From JAVBQU01 sp031548675 (lineage in GTDB: Bacteria; Bacteroidota; Bacteroidia; Bacteroidales; P3): a stretch of 22,697 nt of DNA. The notes beneath the pieces are model-generated. The model saw only the letters and a program-made list of their open reading frames with translations, was not told the origin of the DNA and made no database searches. Numbering within the stretch: position 1 is the first letter of the stretch; every line of letters begins with the position of its first letter. Both the position numbers and the translations under genes were made by a program. The DNA lies in NCBI GenBank assembly GCA_031548675.1, contig JAVBQU010000054.1, positions 1 to 22,697 on the forward strand, read 5' to 3'. Of this stretch, positions 14,786-22,695 are shown piece by piece.

Positions 14786-16636
14786 ATGAAAATGAGTAAA
14801 ACAAAGCTTATCATTTTAGCATTAGGTGTTATAGTAATCGGTTTAACCGGCTGCGGCGGACCTAAAAAAATGGCAAAAAAATACAATGAGGTCAAGTATA
14901 CTGTTGAACCTTTGGCTGTTTCAGGCGGAAAAGTTACCACAACAATTAAAGGAACTGTTCCTCCAAAGTATTTCCATAAAAAAACAGTAGAATATTTCCA
15001 ACCTGTATTAGAAACCGAAAACGGAACTATTCCTTTGAAACCTTTTTACATTAAAGGTGGAAAAGTAATGGGCGAAGGTATCACTATCGACCAAAAAGCC
15101 GGAGGTGCATTTACTTATACTGATGTTGTAGATTACAAACCTGGTATGGAAAATGCTAAATTGGTGGTAAAACCTGTAGCATACAAATCGAAAGATGTAA
15201 AAGCTAACAAAACCCAGCAAGATGCTTTAGCTAATAAAGGTGCTTTGGTTTTAGGCAGCAGTAATTTAGCAGATGGTATTAATACTACAGAAACCCGCGT
15301 TGACAAAAAAAATTCGCAAACGGCTACAGCTGCTAACGGGTACGAAAAAGAAACTATCATTCCTAAAAAAGCCGACATTTATTTTGTTGTTAATGAATCT
15401 AACTTAGCATGGAATCTTCCTTTAAACAAAGATCAAGCTCATAAAGATGCATTAACAGCTTTGAATGACCAATTGAAAAAAGACTGGGCTGTAAAAAACA
15501 TTGAAATCAATGCATGGGCATCTCCAGAAGGAGAAGAAAGCTTAAACCAAAATCTTTCTTTAAATCGTTCGAAAACTGCTGAAAAATACATGAAAGATCA
15601 AATCAATGCAGCAATTAAAGAGATCGATAAAGCAAATACAAAAGAAGTTGAAGTACCCGGCAGCAAGAAAAAACAAAAAGTAGTAACTACACCTGCAAAA
15701 TTAAAAGCAGACGCAGCTACTGTATCAAATGCTAAAGGTGAAGACTGGGATGGCTTTTTAGTTTCTATGCAAAATTCTAATATCGCAGAAAAAAATACGA
15801 TTTTGAATGTAGTAAAATCTCAACCAGACAGAACTAAAAGAGAACAAGAAATTAGAAATATGACGGTTGTTTACAAAGAAATAGAAGATCAAATATTGCC
15901 TCCGTTGAGAAGAGCAGAAATGGTTGTTAATTTCTATGAACCTAAGAAAACCGATGCTGAAATAGCTCAATTTTCTACTACGAATCCTAAACAGTTAAGC
16001 GAAAAAGAATTATTATATGCTGCTACTTTGACTAATGATTTGAATACCCAAATGGCTATTTATAAATCTGCAACTGAACTTTATCCTCAAAGCTGGCAAG
16101 CTTGGAACAATGCAGGTGTTACTGCTTTCAAATTAGCTAAATTCAATGATTCTAAAAGCTATCTTGAAAAAGCTAACTCTTTATCAGCAAATAATATGGA
16201 AGTGCTTAATAACTTAGGTGCAACAGCATTGGCTTTAGGTGATACTCAAGGTGCAAAAAGTTATTTTGAATCTGCTGCTAAAGCAGGATCAAAAGAAGCT
16301 GCTAGCAATGTAGGTGCTTTAAAAATCAGTGCAGGAGATTATTCAGGAGCAGCTAGTGCTTATGGAACAAATTCATGTACATACAATGCAGCTTTGGCTC
16401 AATTATTAGCTAATAGAATTGACGATGCTTTAAAAACATTAGATTGTGCTCCTCAAAATGCAGAAGTATCTTATTTAAAAGCAGTTTGTAATGCTAGAAA
16501 AGATAACGCTGCCGGTATTTATACCAATTTGCAAAGTGCAATTAAAGCTGATGCAAATTATAAAAATACAGCTAAGAAAGACGTTGAGTTTAAAAAATAT
16601 TGGAACCAAGCAGAATTTCAAAACATTGTAAAATAA
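14786..16636 (+). CDS. OmpA-domain and TPR-repeat lipoprotein
   Basis: A 616-residue lipoprotein. The signal peptide ends in lipobox L20-T-G-C23; the following residues 'GGPKK' carry no acidic surface-export signal, so periplasmic orientation is likely. A beta-rich region (about 35-180) precedes an OmpA-like domain (from about 195): 'INAWASPEGEESLNQNLSLNRS' (about 250-271) holds the ligand loop and Arg. About 115 residues, partly Lys-rich, then separate this from the closing strand 'LPPLRRAEMVVNFY'. This split layout is, as I recall, usual for Bacteroidetes OmpA-type proteins. TPR units follow (about 435-560: 'AWNNAGVTAFKLAKFNDSKSYLEKA', with 'VLNNLGATALALGDTQGAKSYFESA'). It probably scaffolds outer membrane to peptidoglycan. 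Codon use (AAA, GCT, GAA) suggests high expression. Own promoter and terminator: monocistronic. Confidence 0.88.
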   Translation: MKMSKTKLIILALGVIVIGLTGCGGPKKMAKKYNEVKYTVEPLAVSGGKVTTTIKGTVPPKYFHKKTVEYFQPVLETENGTIPLKPFYIKGGKVMGEGITIDQKAGGAFTYTDVVDYKPGMENAKLVVKPVAYKSKDVKANKTQQDALANKGALVLGSSNLADGINTTETRVDKKNSQTATAANGYEKETIIPKKADIYFVVNESNLAWNLPLNKDQAHKDALTALNDQLKKDWAVKNIEINAWASPEGEESLNQNLSLNRSKTAEKYMKDQINAAIKEIDKANTKEVEVPGSKKKQKVVTTPAKLKADAATVSNAKGEDWDGFLVSMQNSNIAEKNTILNVVKSQPDRTKREQEIRNMTVVYKEIEDQILPPLRRAEMVVNFYEPKKTDAEIAQFSTTNPKQLSEKELLYAATLTNDLNTQMAIYKSATELYPQSWQAWNNAGVTAFKLAKFNDSKSYLEKANSLSANNMEVLNNLGATALALGDTQGAKSYFESAAKAGSKEAASNVGALKISAGDYSGAASAYGTNSCTYNAALAQLLANRIDDALKTLDCAPQNAEVSYLKAVCNARKDNAAGIYTNLQSAIKADANYKNTAKKDVEFKKYWNQAEFQNIVK

Positions 16637-16666
16637 TTTTGGTATTCTGATTGAAAATATTCAATC

Positions 16667-16706
16667 AAATAAGCCCGAAAAACTTCAAAGTTTTTCGGGC
16701 TTATTT
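16667..16706 (+). terminator. Strong terminator of the TPR/OmpA lipoprotein gene
   Basis: A perfect 19-bp inverted repeat: the left arm 16667-16685 contains AAGCCCGAAAAACTT, the right arm 16688-16706 its exact complement, with nominal loop CA. A T-rich tail (TTATTTACTTTAT) follows. It starts 30 nt after the stop at 16636. Confidence 0.85.
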
Positions 16707-16755
16707 ACTTTATAAAGCTGAGGCTTTAAATATCAATTCTTTCTGTAAAAAGCCG

Positions 16756-16763
16756 TACTTTTG
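16756..16763 (+). promoter_or_regulatory. -7 promoter element for the Sua5-type gene
   Basis: TACTTTTG followed by CA matches TAnnTTTG. A clear -33 box is not seen. It places the start of transcription near 16770, just upstream of the ATG at 16783, and rules out starts further upstream in the same frame. Confidence 0.6.
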
Positions 16764-16782
16764 CATAATAAAACAATGCAAT

Positions 16783-17397
16783 ATGCTATTCCGAATATAT
16801 GAAGAAAATCCGAATGAACGCCATATTCAGCAAATAGTCGAATGCCTGAAAGACGGAGGCGTTATTATATATCCTACAGATACAATCTATGGAATAGGCT
16901 GTGATATAACCCAAAAGAAAAGCATAGAACGTATTGCGGCTATTAAAGGCATCAATCCGGAAAATCATCTTTTTTCGTTTATCTGCCACGATTTAAGTCA
17001 TCTGTCAGATTATACCCGTCCGATTAATAATAGTTTATTCCGCTTAATGAAGCACAATCTTCCCGGAGCCTTTACATTTGTTTTAGAAGCCAATAAAAAT
17101 GTTCCCCAGTTGCTGCAAAGTAAGCGTAAAACCATAGGTATTCGTATTCCCGATAATATTATTATACGCACTATTGTGCGAGAATTGGGCAATCCGGTTC
17201 TTTCCTCATCTATCCAAATTGATGAAGAAGATTATGAATATGCAACTAATCCCGAATTGATATACGAGACCTATAAAGATTTGGCGGATATTGTAATTGA
17301 TGGCGGATTTGGGGATATAACTCCTTCTACAGTTGTTAATTGTGTCGGCGATGAAATAGAAATTTTAAGACAAGGCAAAGGACACTTTCAAGAATAA
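16783..17397 (+). CDS. L-threonylcarbamoyladenylate synthase, Sua5/YciO/YrdC family
   Basis: A 204-residue protein. The YrdC-like fold is shown by 'YPTDTIYGIG' (30-39), 'IKGINPENHLFSF' (54-66, the position of the KxR substrate motif), 'LPGAFTFVL' (93-101), 'IGIRIPDN' (118-125) and 'SSS' (141-143). The family makes threonylcarbamoyl-AMP from threonine, bicarbonate and ATP, the first step of tRNA t6A37 synthesis; TsaE in this window serves the second. The K-G-x-N-P variant is closer to YciO than to TsaC/YrdC, so activity is likely but not certain. The frame is open from an ATG at 16651, but that would run through the previous gene's terminator and this gene's promoter. I therefore take the ATG at 16783, which gives the usual N-terminus. 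Confidence 0.88.
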   Translation: MLFRIYEENPNERHIQQIVECLKDGGVIIYPTDTIYGIGCDITQKKSIERIAAIKGINPENHLFSFICHDLSHLSDYTRPINNSLFRLMKHNLPGAFTFVLEANKNVPQLLQSKRKTIGIRIPDNIIIRTIVRELGNPVLSSSIQIDEEDYEYATNPELIYETYKDLADIVIDGGFGDITPSTVVNCVGDEIEILRQGKGHFQE

Positions 17398-17461
17398 ACT
17401 ATTCTTATCTGCATAAATCCGAAATTATCAAAGGAACCGGATTATCCTAAATCGAATACCT

Positions 17462-17493
17462 ATTGTGTTGCATAGGAAAAATGAGTACTTTTG
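17462..17493 (+). promoter_or_regulatory. Promoter of the DUF1015 gene
   Basis: ATTG at 17462-17465 (-33, TTG core), a 20-nt spacer, TACTTTTG at 17486-17493 (-7, TAnnTTTG) followed by CA. Transcription should begin near 17500, about 34 nt before the ATG at 17534. Confidence 0.72.
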
Positions 17494-17533
17494 CATAACA
17501 ATTTAATAATAACTCTATAAAAATCAAAATAAA

Positions 17534-18784
17534 ATGGCGATAGTAAAAGCATTCAGAGGGTTACGTCCTCCTGTAGAAATTGTAAAAGAAGTGGCTTCGC
17601 GTCCGTATGATGTATTAAATTCGGAAGAAGCCCGTATAGAAGCAAAAGGAAACGAAAAATCATTACTTCGGGTTACCAAAGCAGAAATTGACTTACCCGC
17701 TGGAATTGATGAACATGGTCAAGAAGTATATGATAAAGTAGTAGAGAACTTTAATCTTTTCAAACAAAAAGGTTGGTTGGTAAAAGATAGTGAAGAAAAA
17801 CTTTACATCTATGCTCAAACCATGGCAGGCAGAACACAATACGGTATTGTGGGCTGTACACACATTGATGATTATTTTAATAATAACATTAAAAAACACG
17901 AGCTTACCCGTAAAGATAAAGAAGACGACCGTATGATTCACGTTCGCATAACCAATGCCAATGTTGAACCCGTATTTTTCTCTTATCCTGCACACAAAGA
18001 AATAGATGCAATTGTAGAGAATATCGTTAAAAATCAAAAACCCGTTTATGATTTTGTAGCCGACGAAGGTTTTGGTCATCATTTTTGGGTAATCGACGAT
18101 AAAGCTACCATTAAACGTATCGAAGAAATTTTCCAAAACGATATTCCTTCGCTTTATGTAGCCGACGGACACCATAGAACCGCTGCTGCTGCACGCGTTG
18201 GCGAAGAAAGACGTAAAAATAACCCTAACCATACCGGAAAAGAAGAGTACAACTATTTTATGGCTGTAATTTTCCCTGATAATCAATTGAAAATTATTGA
18301 TTACAACCGTTTGGTAAAAGATTTGAATAACTTATCGAAAGAAGAGTTTTTACAAAAATTGAATGATGCATTTGTAGTAGAAAAAGTAGGTAATGAAATT
18401 TATACACCTGCTAAATTACACGAATTCAGTATGTATATCGATAAAGAATGGTATCGTTTAACCGCTAAACCCGGAACATACAATGACAATGATCCTATTG
18501 GTGTGTTGGATGTAACGATTTTATCGCAATTGGTTTTAGATAAAGTTTTAGGCATTACAGACCTAAGGACATCAAAACGCATCGATTTTGTAGGTGGTAT
18601 CCGCGGATTAGGCGAATTAAAACGCAGAGTTGATAATGGAGAAATGGCAGCCGCTTTTGCCCTTTATCCTGTGTCGATGAAACAATTGATTGATATAGCC
18701 GACACAGGCAATATTATGCCTCCTAAAACTACATGGTTCGAACCTAAATTACGTTCAGGATTAGTTATTCATGAGTTAGAATAG
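17534..18784 (+). CDS. DUF1015 family protein (ParB/SerK-like motif)
   Basis: A 416-residue cytoplasmic protein, full length for DUF1015. Family signatures: N-terminal 'FRGLRPPVE' with 'RPYDVLNSEEAR' (about 7-34), 'KKHELTRKDKEDDR' (120-133) and 'YVADGHHRTAAAA' (about 208-220, with D211-G-H-H-R215). The DGHHR segment resembles the ParB-fold active-site motif of free-serine kinases such as SerK and SbnI. Members are sometimes labelled ParB-like, and from memory often sit beside serA and serC in Bacteroidetes. No serine-pathway gene lies within this window, so a role in serine metabolism is only inferred. The gene has its own promoter and terminator and is monocistronic. Confidence 0.9.
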   Translation: MAIVKAFRGLRPPVEIVKEVASRPYDVLNSEEARIEAKGNEKSLLRVTKAEIDLPAGIDEHGQEVYDKVVENFNLFKQKGWLVKDSEEKLYIYAQTMAGRTQYGIVGCTHIDDYFNNNIKKHELTRKDKEDDRMIHVRITNANVEPVFFSYPAHKEIDAIVENIVKNQKPVYDFVADEGFGHHFWVIDDKATIKRIEEIFQNDIPSLYVADGHHRTAAAARVGEERRKNNPNHTGKEEYNYFMAVIFPDNQLKIIDYNRLVKDLNNLSKEEFLQKLNDAFVVEKVGNEIYTPAKLHEFSMYIDKEWYRLTAKPGTYNDNDPIGVLDVTILSQLVLDKVLGITDLRTSKRIDFVGGIRGLGELKRRVDNGEMAAAFALYPVSMKQLIDIADTGNIMPPKTTWFEPKLRSGLVIHELE

Positions 18785-18806
18785 CAATCATAAAACGATA
18801 AACCTA

Positions 18807-18845
18807 AGAGCGGAATGTATTAATTAATACATTCCGCTCTTTTTG
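18807..18845 (+). terminator. Terminator of the DUF1015 gene
   Basis: A perfect 17-bp palindrome: arm 18807-18823 contains AGAGCGGAATGTATT, arm 18824-18840 is its complement, and CTTTTT follows. The stem starts 22 nt after the stop codon. Confidence 0.85.
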
Positions 18846-18909
18846 TATATCTATGCAAAAACTAAAATTGAAATACTAGACTTCAAAAAGGTCTGTTACT
18901 TTGGTATTT

Positions 18910-18993
18910 CGACCTCGTTAGTTGGCTTCTGGGTCTCGTTAGCTGGCTTCCGGGGCTGGTTAGATGATTTCTGGGTCTGATGAGACGGCTTCC
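18910..18993 (+). repeat. Tandem repeat, four units of exactly 21 bp
   Basis: Units start at 18910, 18931, 18952 and 18973, with a consensus of GGGTCTCGTTAG followed by CTGGCTTCC. Units 1 and 3 end TCT, units 2 and 4 end TCC, hinting at a 42-bp higher-order period. All copies are contiguous, without spacers. Copies are diverged, and TAG or TGA codons interrupt the frame, so it is not coding. Confidence 0.75.
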
Positions 18994-19077
18994 GGGTATC
19001 TTATTTTGCCAAATTTTACTGCGAAACTTCCGACTAAGTGAAAGTAAATTAGTAAAACTATGAGATAAAAATCCGTG

Positions 19078-19104
19078 ACAAGTGACACGAGACGGGTAAA
19101 CAAG
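19078..19104 (+). repeat. Interspersed GTAAACAAG repeat copy
   Basis: ACAAGTGACACGAGACGGGTAAACAAG-type sequence, with GTAAACAAG at 19096-19104. The same vocabulary (ACAAGT, GTAAACAAG, GACACGAG/GACACAAG) occurs upstream of pheT and at 20960-21045. It lies just past the stop of the acyl-CoA reductase gene. Confidence 0.45.
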
Positions 19105-19125
19105 CAGATAAAGTGAACCGCAGCA

Positions 19126-20154
19126 TTATATTTCTGCCAAAAACTGTAAAGTATCTATGCCGTCGGCATAATCCCATAATTCAGGTGTTTGGGCAGCACC
19201 TAACGGAAATGCATTCGAAGTTTTGCTGTTTTGGGTTACAATACATTGCAGCGAATCTTTTATTTCTGTAAGATGGGTTTGTAATAGATTTAAATCATTA
19301 TAGGTTTCGTAGTGCAGTACGGCTATGGGAGATGATAAAGATATTTCTTGACGAAGCAGTATAGAACCCAAATCGAAAAACGGAATGCTATTCATCGTAA
19401 AAACCGTTTTCCAATAATCGTAATTATTTCTGTATTTATTATTATCTAATGTTTTGTGGAAACTTGCAAATACCTGAATCAATTTTGAAAAATCATAATT
19501 TTCAGGAACATATAATTTAGAAACATTGCGGCAGCCTAATCCGAAATATAAAAATACGTCTTTTCCCAAAGCAGTTAATTCGTCTTGTGCTTCGTTTCCG
19601 TTAAGAATAGCTATGCTGTTACGGTTTTTGCGGATGATGGAAGGATATTTGCCAAAATAATATTCAAAATAGCGAGCAGTATTGTTGCTTCCTGTAGCAA
19701 TTACAGCATCGAAATTATGGATAGATTCAGATGTAATTTCAATATAAGATTCAACTTCCGGTTCTATATCAATTAGTATCCGGCTAAGAGCGGGTAACAA
19801 AATAGAATCGCTGGAAGATATTTTGACTAAAATCTTATGTCCGCTTATCAAAACGCATAAAAAATCATGAAACCCAACCAAAGGAATATTCCCAGCCATA
19901 ATAACACCTATAGCTTTAGGGGTTTGTGGCTCAAATGTTCCCGAATTATATCTAGCCATCCAAGCATCAAGTTTTTCTTCCGTCAGGTTTTCTCCCCATG
20001 CAGATAAAGCATATTCAATATGCCTGATACTAAACCATGGATTTTCTTGCGAAGCAGAAATTATAGCTTCGGATAAAAAACTCGGTCTTTGTTTAGGCTT
20101 ACGCAGGATGTTACCCAAGCGGATAAACATAGCAATACGTTGTTGTAGGTTCAT
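19126..20154 (-). CDS. LuxC-like acyl-CoA reductase
   Basis: A 342-residue protein of the aldehyde dehydrogenase-superfamily acyl-CoA reductase type (LuxC-like), reducing acyl-CoA to aldehyde with NAD(P)H via an acyl-thioester on Cys. Visible: 'IGVIMAGNIPLVGFHDFL' (about 82-99), 'ATGSNNTARYFEYYF' (cofactor region) and 'GLGCRNVSKLY' with the probable catalytic C208. The C-terminal part 'CIVTQNSK' is also typical of the Bacteroidetes form, which is shorter than LuxC (about 480). No lux genes and no partner dehydrogenase are nearby; the physiological substrate is unknown. It lies 52 nt downstream of the secreted hypothetical on the same strand and faces the DUF1015 gene. Confidence 0.88.
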   Translation of the reverse strand: MNLQQRIAMFIRLGNILRKPKQRPSFLSEAIISASQENPWFSIRHIEYALSAWGENLTEEKLDAWMARYNSGTFEPQTPKAIGVIMAGNIPLVGFHDFLCVLISGHKILVKISSSDSILLPALSRILIDIEPEVESYIEITSESIHNFDAVIATGSNNTARYFEYYFGKYPSIIRKNRNSIAILNGNEAQDELTALGKDVFLYFGLGCRNVSKLYVPENYDFSKLIQVFASFHKTLDNNKYRNNYDYWKTVFTMNSIPFFDLGSILLRQEISLSSPIAVLHYETYNDLNLLQTHLTEIKDSLQCIVTQNSKTSNAFPLGAAQTPELWDYADGIDTLQFLAEI

Positions 20155-20206
20155 TTCGATAGTTTAGATTGGATTGGAATGAAATAGAAATGGCAATAGC
20201 AATAGA

Positions 20207-20878
20207 TTATGACCGTACCCATTGGGTAATCCGTACAGGCTTTCCTTTATAATCTAAAATAATTACCTTTTCAGGAAAATTACCAGAGCCGTATTGATAA
20301 TTGGTTCTGGTCGATTTTTCAGGAAACAAGCGGTTTTTCTCATCTATGTATTTGATTACGCCATCAGGATAGAAAACGGTTGTTTTTTGATAAATAAGCT
20401 TCTTTCGGTTGTTTCGGATACTTTTTTCTATTTTAATGCAAACCTTATGTTTATAATAATACGTTTCATATTTTGAGGTCGTATCAATTAGATTATGCTC
20501 TGTAAGAATTGTTTTTTGCAGATTCTGTTTATGATCATAATAATTTATACTTCGAAATGTTTTGATAAGTCTGTTGTTATGATAGGTTTCAGTAGTTTGG
20601 GACGAATCTATATATCGGTAAGTCAAATTATCGGCAGGCAGGGGACTTTGCAGTACAGGTAATTTATCGTTATCCATACTTAAGAAAGGTTTAATAAGCT
20701 TTTCAGATGCAATGTTACCCAATGTGTCCCGTGTTTCCTCAACCATGCTTGTGTCGGGCAGCGACTGTATATTTTTAATTTCTATCCGGAGAAACGTATT
20801 ATTTTGTCCGAATAAGAAAGCAAAAAGAAAAACGCAGAGAATAGTCAAAGAAAAATGTTTCATCTGTTTCGATTTCAA
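20207..20878 (-). CDS. Secreted hypothetical protein rich in Tyr/Lys beta-hairpin motifs
   Basis: A 223-residue protein with a signal peptide (hydrophobic residues about 9-22, ending LFGQ), so exported. The mature part has many alternating Tyr/Lys/Thr segments such as 'YHNNRLIKTFRSINYYDHKQN', 'ETYYYKHKVCIKIEK', 'VFYPDGVIKYIDEKNRLF' and 'TNYQYGSGNFPEKVIILDYKG', reminiscent of YD/RHS or MORN_2 strands, but no repeat is regular enough to assign a family. The ATG at 20863 (MKHFSLT) is an equally good start and gives a more compact signal peptide. It precedes the acyl-CoA reductase gene by 52 nt on the same strand and may be co-transcribed. Function unknown. Confidence 0.75.
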   Translation of the reverse strand: MKSKQMKHFSLTILCVFLFAFLFGQNNTFLRIEIKNIQSLPDTSMVEETRDTLGNIASEKLIKPFLSMDNDKLPVLQSPLPADNLTYRYIDSSQTTETYHNNRLIKTFRSINYYDHKQNLQKTILTEHNLIDTTSKYETYYYKHKVCIKIEKSIRNNRKKLIYQKTTVFYPDGVIKYIDEKNRLFPEKSTRTNYQYGSGNFPEKVIILDYKGKPVRITQWVRS

Positions 20879-21022
20879 ATTTGGCTTCGCCGAGCTTCGC
20901 TTCGCTACGGTTCAGATTTCAAAATTGGGTTAAAAAGTTTACGGTTTACGAGTTCCCCTCACTGTTTTGTTACAAGTCACTAAAAATTTCATCGTCCTCC
21001 TCGTATCTCGTCTACTTGTTAA

Positions 21023-21039
21023 CTTGTGTCTTGTTTACT
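21023..21039 (-). repeat. Interspersed GTAAACAAG repeat, minus-strand copy
   Basis: The minus strand reads AGTAAACAAGACACAAG, identical over 17 nt to 3896-3912. It is embedded in a longer run of similar words on the minus strand (GTAAACGAGTAAACAAG and TTAACAAGTAGACGAG, about 21001-21050), between rlmI and the secreted hypothetical gene. Confidence 0.6.
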
Positions 21040-21054
21040 CGTTTACTAAACCAT

Positions 21055-22239
21055 TTATTCAACATACAGCAGCAATCCTTTCAAATAATCGCCCTCCGGG
21101 TGAAAAATACTTACCGGATGATCTGCCGCATGGGGAAGCTCGCTTATAATACGCACATTGCGGCGGGCTAAAGCGGCGGCAGAAAATACCGCTGTTTTAA
21201 AATCGGATTTAGATACTGCTTGAGAACAAGAAAATGTGAATATAAAACTATCTTTTTCAACACATTCAAAAGCCTGCTTGTTGATTTTCCGGTAGGCTTT
21301 TAATCCGTTTACCAAATCTTTATTATGCTTTACCAGTGCAGGAGGATCTAAAATAATAATGTCGTATTTTTCGGTTATATTCTCCATAAAATCAAAAGCA
21401 TCCACCGCAAAAGCCTTATGGCTGTCTATGTTCCCGAAATTTAATTCTATATTTTCGTAAGAAAGGTCAATCGCTTTTTGCGAAGCATCCACCGTATGTA
21501 CCAGCTTTGCACCGGCTTTGCAGGCAGCTACAGAAAAACCTCCGGTATAACCGAAAAGATTCAATACTTTTTTATTATGGGAAATAGTTTCCAGCAATTT
21601 ACGATTTTCCCGTTGGTCGATAAAAAAACCTGTTTTCTGCCCATGTATCACATCTATTTTAAATTTTTTATCGTATTCGTTTACGATGGTTTCAGTGCTG
21701 TTATTTCCCCAGAGTACTCCATCTTGGGCTTTTACCAGAGGATTGCGGGGAAGAGTATGCGAACTTTTATTATAAATCGTTTGTAAGCCATGGGGGAGTA
21801 GTTCTGTAAAAATTTCTACAAAAACATCTTTAAGCAGATACATTCCCACAGAATGAAATTGAAACACCAGGATTCCGTTGTACCAATCGGCAATAAATCC
21901 GGGTAAAAAATCTCCTTCGGCATTTACCAAGCGGAAAACATTCAGATTATCATTATTAAATAGATTCAATTGTTTTCTCAAATTAATGGAAGACGCAATT
22001 TGGGCTTTCCAAAAAGCCTTATCGATTATGCCCTGTTCAAATGCAAATAATTTTACGGAAATACTATTATCCTGATAATGTCCTGTTCCCAGATAATTTT
22101 TTTCAGCATTATACACTTCTACAATTTCTCCTTCAGAAGGATGTTCCGAAACACCGGCAATAGCACCGGAAAAAACCCAAGGGTGGAAACGTAAAACAGA
22201 TTTATCTTTTTGTGGTTTGAGGTATACTATCGGATACAT
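21055..22239 (-). CDS. rlmI: 23S rRNA (cytosine-C5) methyltransferase, RlmI type
   Basis: A 394-residue protein, the same size as E. coli RlmI (396), which makes m5C1962 in 23S rRNA. An N-terminal PUA domain (about 1-80; 'RFHPWVFSGAI', 'YLGTGHYQDNSISVKL') binds RNA. A central RlmI-specific beta-hairpin region and a Rossmann methyltransferase domain follow: 'GQKTGFFIDQRENR', SAM motif 'NLFGYTGGFSVAACKAGA', 'IILDPPALVK' (motif IV) and 'FTFSCSQAVS' with the catalytic Cys. The C-terminal 'ADHPVSIFHPEGDYLKGLLL' is the family's conserved ending. Specificity for position 1962 is by similarity. The gene is monocistronic: a -7 box lies about 81 nt upstream, and 176 nt of repeat-rich spacer follows. 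Confidence 0.92.
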   Translation of the reverse strand: MYPIVYLKPQKDKSVLRFHPWVFSGAIAGVSEHPSEGEIVEVYNAEKNYLGTGHYQDNSISVKLFAFEQGIIDKAFWKAQIASSINLRKQLNLFNNDNLNVFRLVNAEGDFLPGFIADWYNGILVFQFHSVGMYLLKDVFVEIFTELLPHGLQTIYNKSSHTLPRNPLVKAQDGVLWGNNSTETIVNEYDKKFKIDVIHGQKTGFFIDQRENRKLLETISHNKKVLNLFGYTGGFSVAACKAGAKLVHTVDASQKAIDLSYENIELNFGNIDSHKAFAVDAFDFMENITEKYDIIILDPPALVKHNKDLVNGLKAYRKINKQAFECVEKDSFIFTFSCSQAVSKSDFKTAVFSAAALARRNVRIISELPHAADHPVSIFHPEGDYLKGLLLYVE

Positions 22240-22319
22240 ATTTGGTAGATGAAAAGGTGGATAATTTATGGGAATTAAAAAATTGCTTGAAAAATGAAAC
22301 TAAATCTTCATTTTGATTA

Positions 22320-22327
22320 CAAAATTA
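22320..22327 (-). promoter_or_regulatory. -7 promoter element for rlmI
   Basis: The minus strand reads TAATTTTG, matching TAnnTTTG, about 81 nt upstream of the rlmI ATG. No TTG is found at the expected -33 distance, so support is moderate. Confidence 0.45.
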
Positions 22328-22372
22328 CGTCTTTTTTGACGGTTTACATTTTCTAATTTTAGTTTGTATGTT

Positions 22373-22416
22373 AAAAAATAAAATTAAAAAAGAGGCTGTC
22401 CTTTTCGAACAGCCTC
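22373..22416 (-). terminator. Minus-strand terminator after the interrupted 3' gene
   Basis: Stem GAGGCTGT (minus strand, 22416-22409) with ACAGCCTC (22399-22392), a 9-nt loop, followed on the minus strand by a T-rich tract (TTTTTTTAATTTTATTTTTT). It begins about 30 nt after the stop codon at 22447, which shows that gene is transcribed toward rlmI and ends here. Confidence 0.8.
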
Positions 22417-22446
22417 CAATGTTGTGTTAAGTGTCATTTATACGGC

Positions 22447-22695
22447 TTAATAAATCCGCATAATTACCGGCATGCGGGCTTGAACACCTTCTACTTGTAC
22501 GCTTTCTTTCAGGCTTTCGAGAAACTTATAATTTTCGATACCAATGGTTTGTTTCAAATATTTTACCTTAGCATCTTCTCCAAAACTTTGAACTAAAACC
22601 TCAATAGTCGATTTTTATTTAGGAAGTCTAATTATATAGTATTTTTCAATTTTATCTAATTGTTTATCTGCTTCTTTGGCTTTATACAAGCCGCC
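22447..22695 (-). pseudogene. 3' end of an unrecognised gene interrupted by an in-frame TAA
   Basis: The minus strand keeps one frame open from the window edge: 'GGLYKAKEADKQLDKIEKY' to 'IIRLPK', then TAA at 22617-22615. The same frame then resumes without any shift: 'KSTIEVLVQSFGEDAKVKY', through 'YKFLESLKESVQVEGV', to 'MPVIMRIY' and TAA at 22449-22447. Together 83 codons including the final stop. The post-stop part has good coding character and codon use, the first ATG after the TAA is far downstream, and a terminator follows, so this looks like one C-terminal domain with a nonsense change. The family is not recognised; a C-terminus of 'PVxMRIY' suggests a closing beta strand. A sequencing error at one base is an alternative. 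Confidence 0.6.

Larger units (their letters stand above)
18785..19125. other. Gene-free region of 341 bp between converging genes
   Basis: It holds the DUF1015 terminator (18807-18845), a four-unit 21-bp tandem repeat (18910-18993) and a GTAAACAAG repeat copy (19078-19104). No open frame of note and no RNA gene was seen. Confidence 0.75.

Noticed and set aside
14786..16636. Insertion in the OmpA domain as a sign of gene fusion
   Set aside because: The long segment between the ligand loop and the 'LPPLRRAE' strand is, as far as I know, usual in Bacteroidetes OmpA-type proteins.
17693..18286. 197-codon minus-strand frame opposite DUF1015
   Set aside because: The plus-strand frame is a full-length conserved family with its own promoter and terminator; the reverse frame shows no family features.
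18910..18993. CRISPR-like array
   Set aside because: The 21-bp units are contiguous without unique spacers and no cas gene is nearby.
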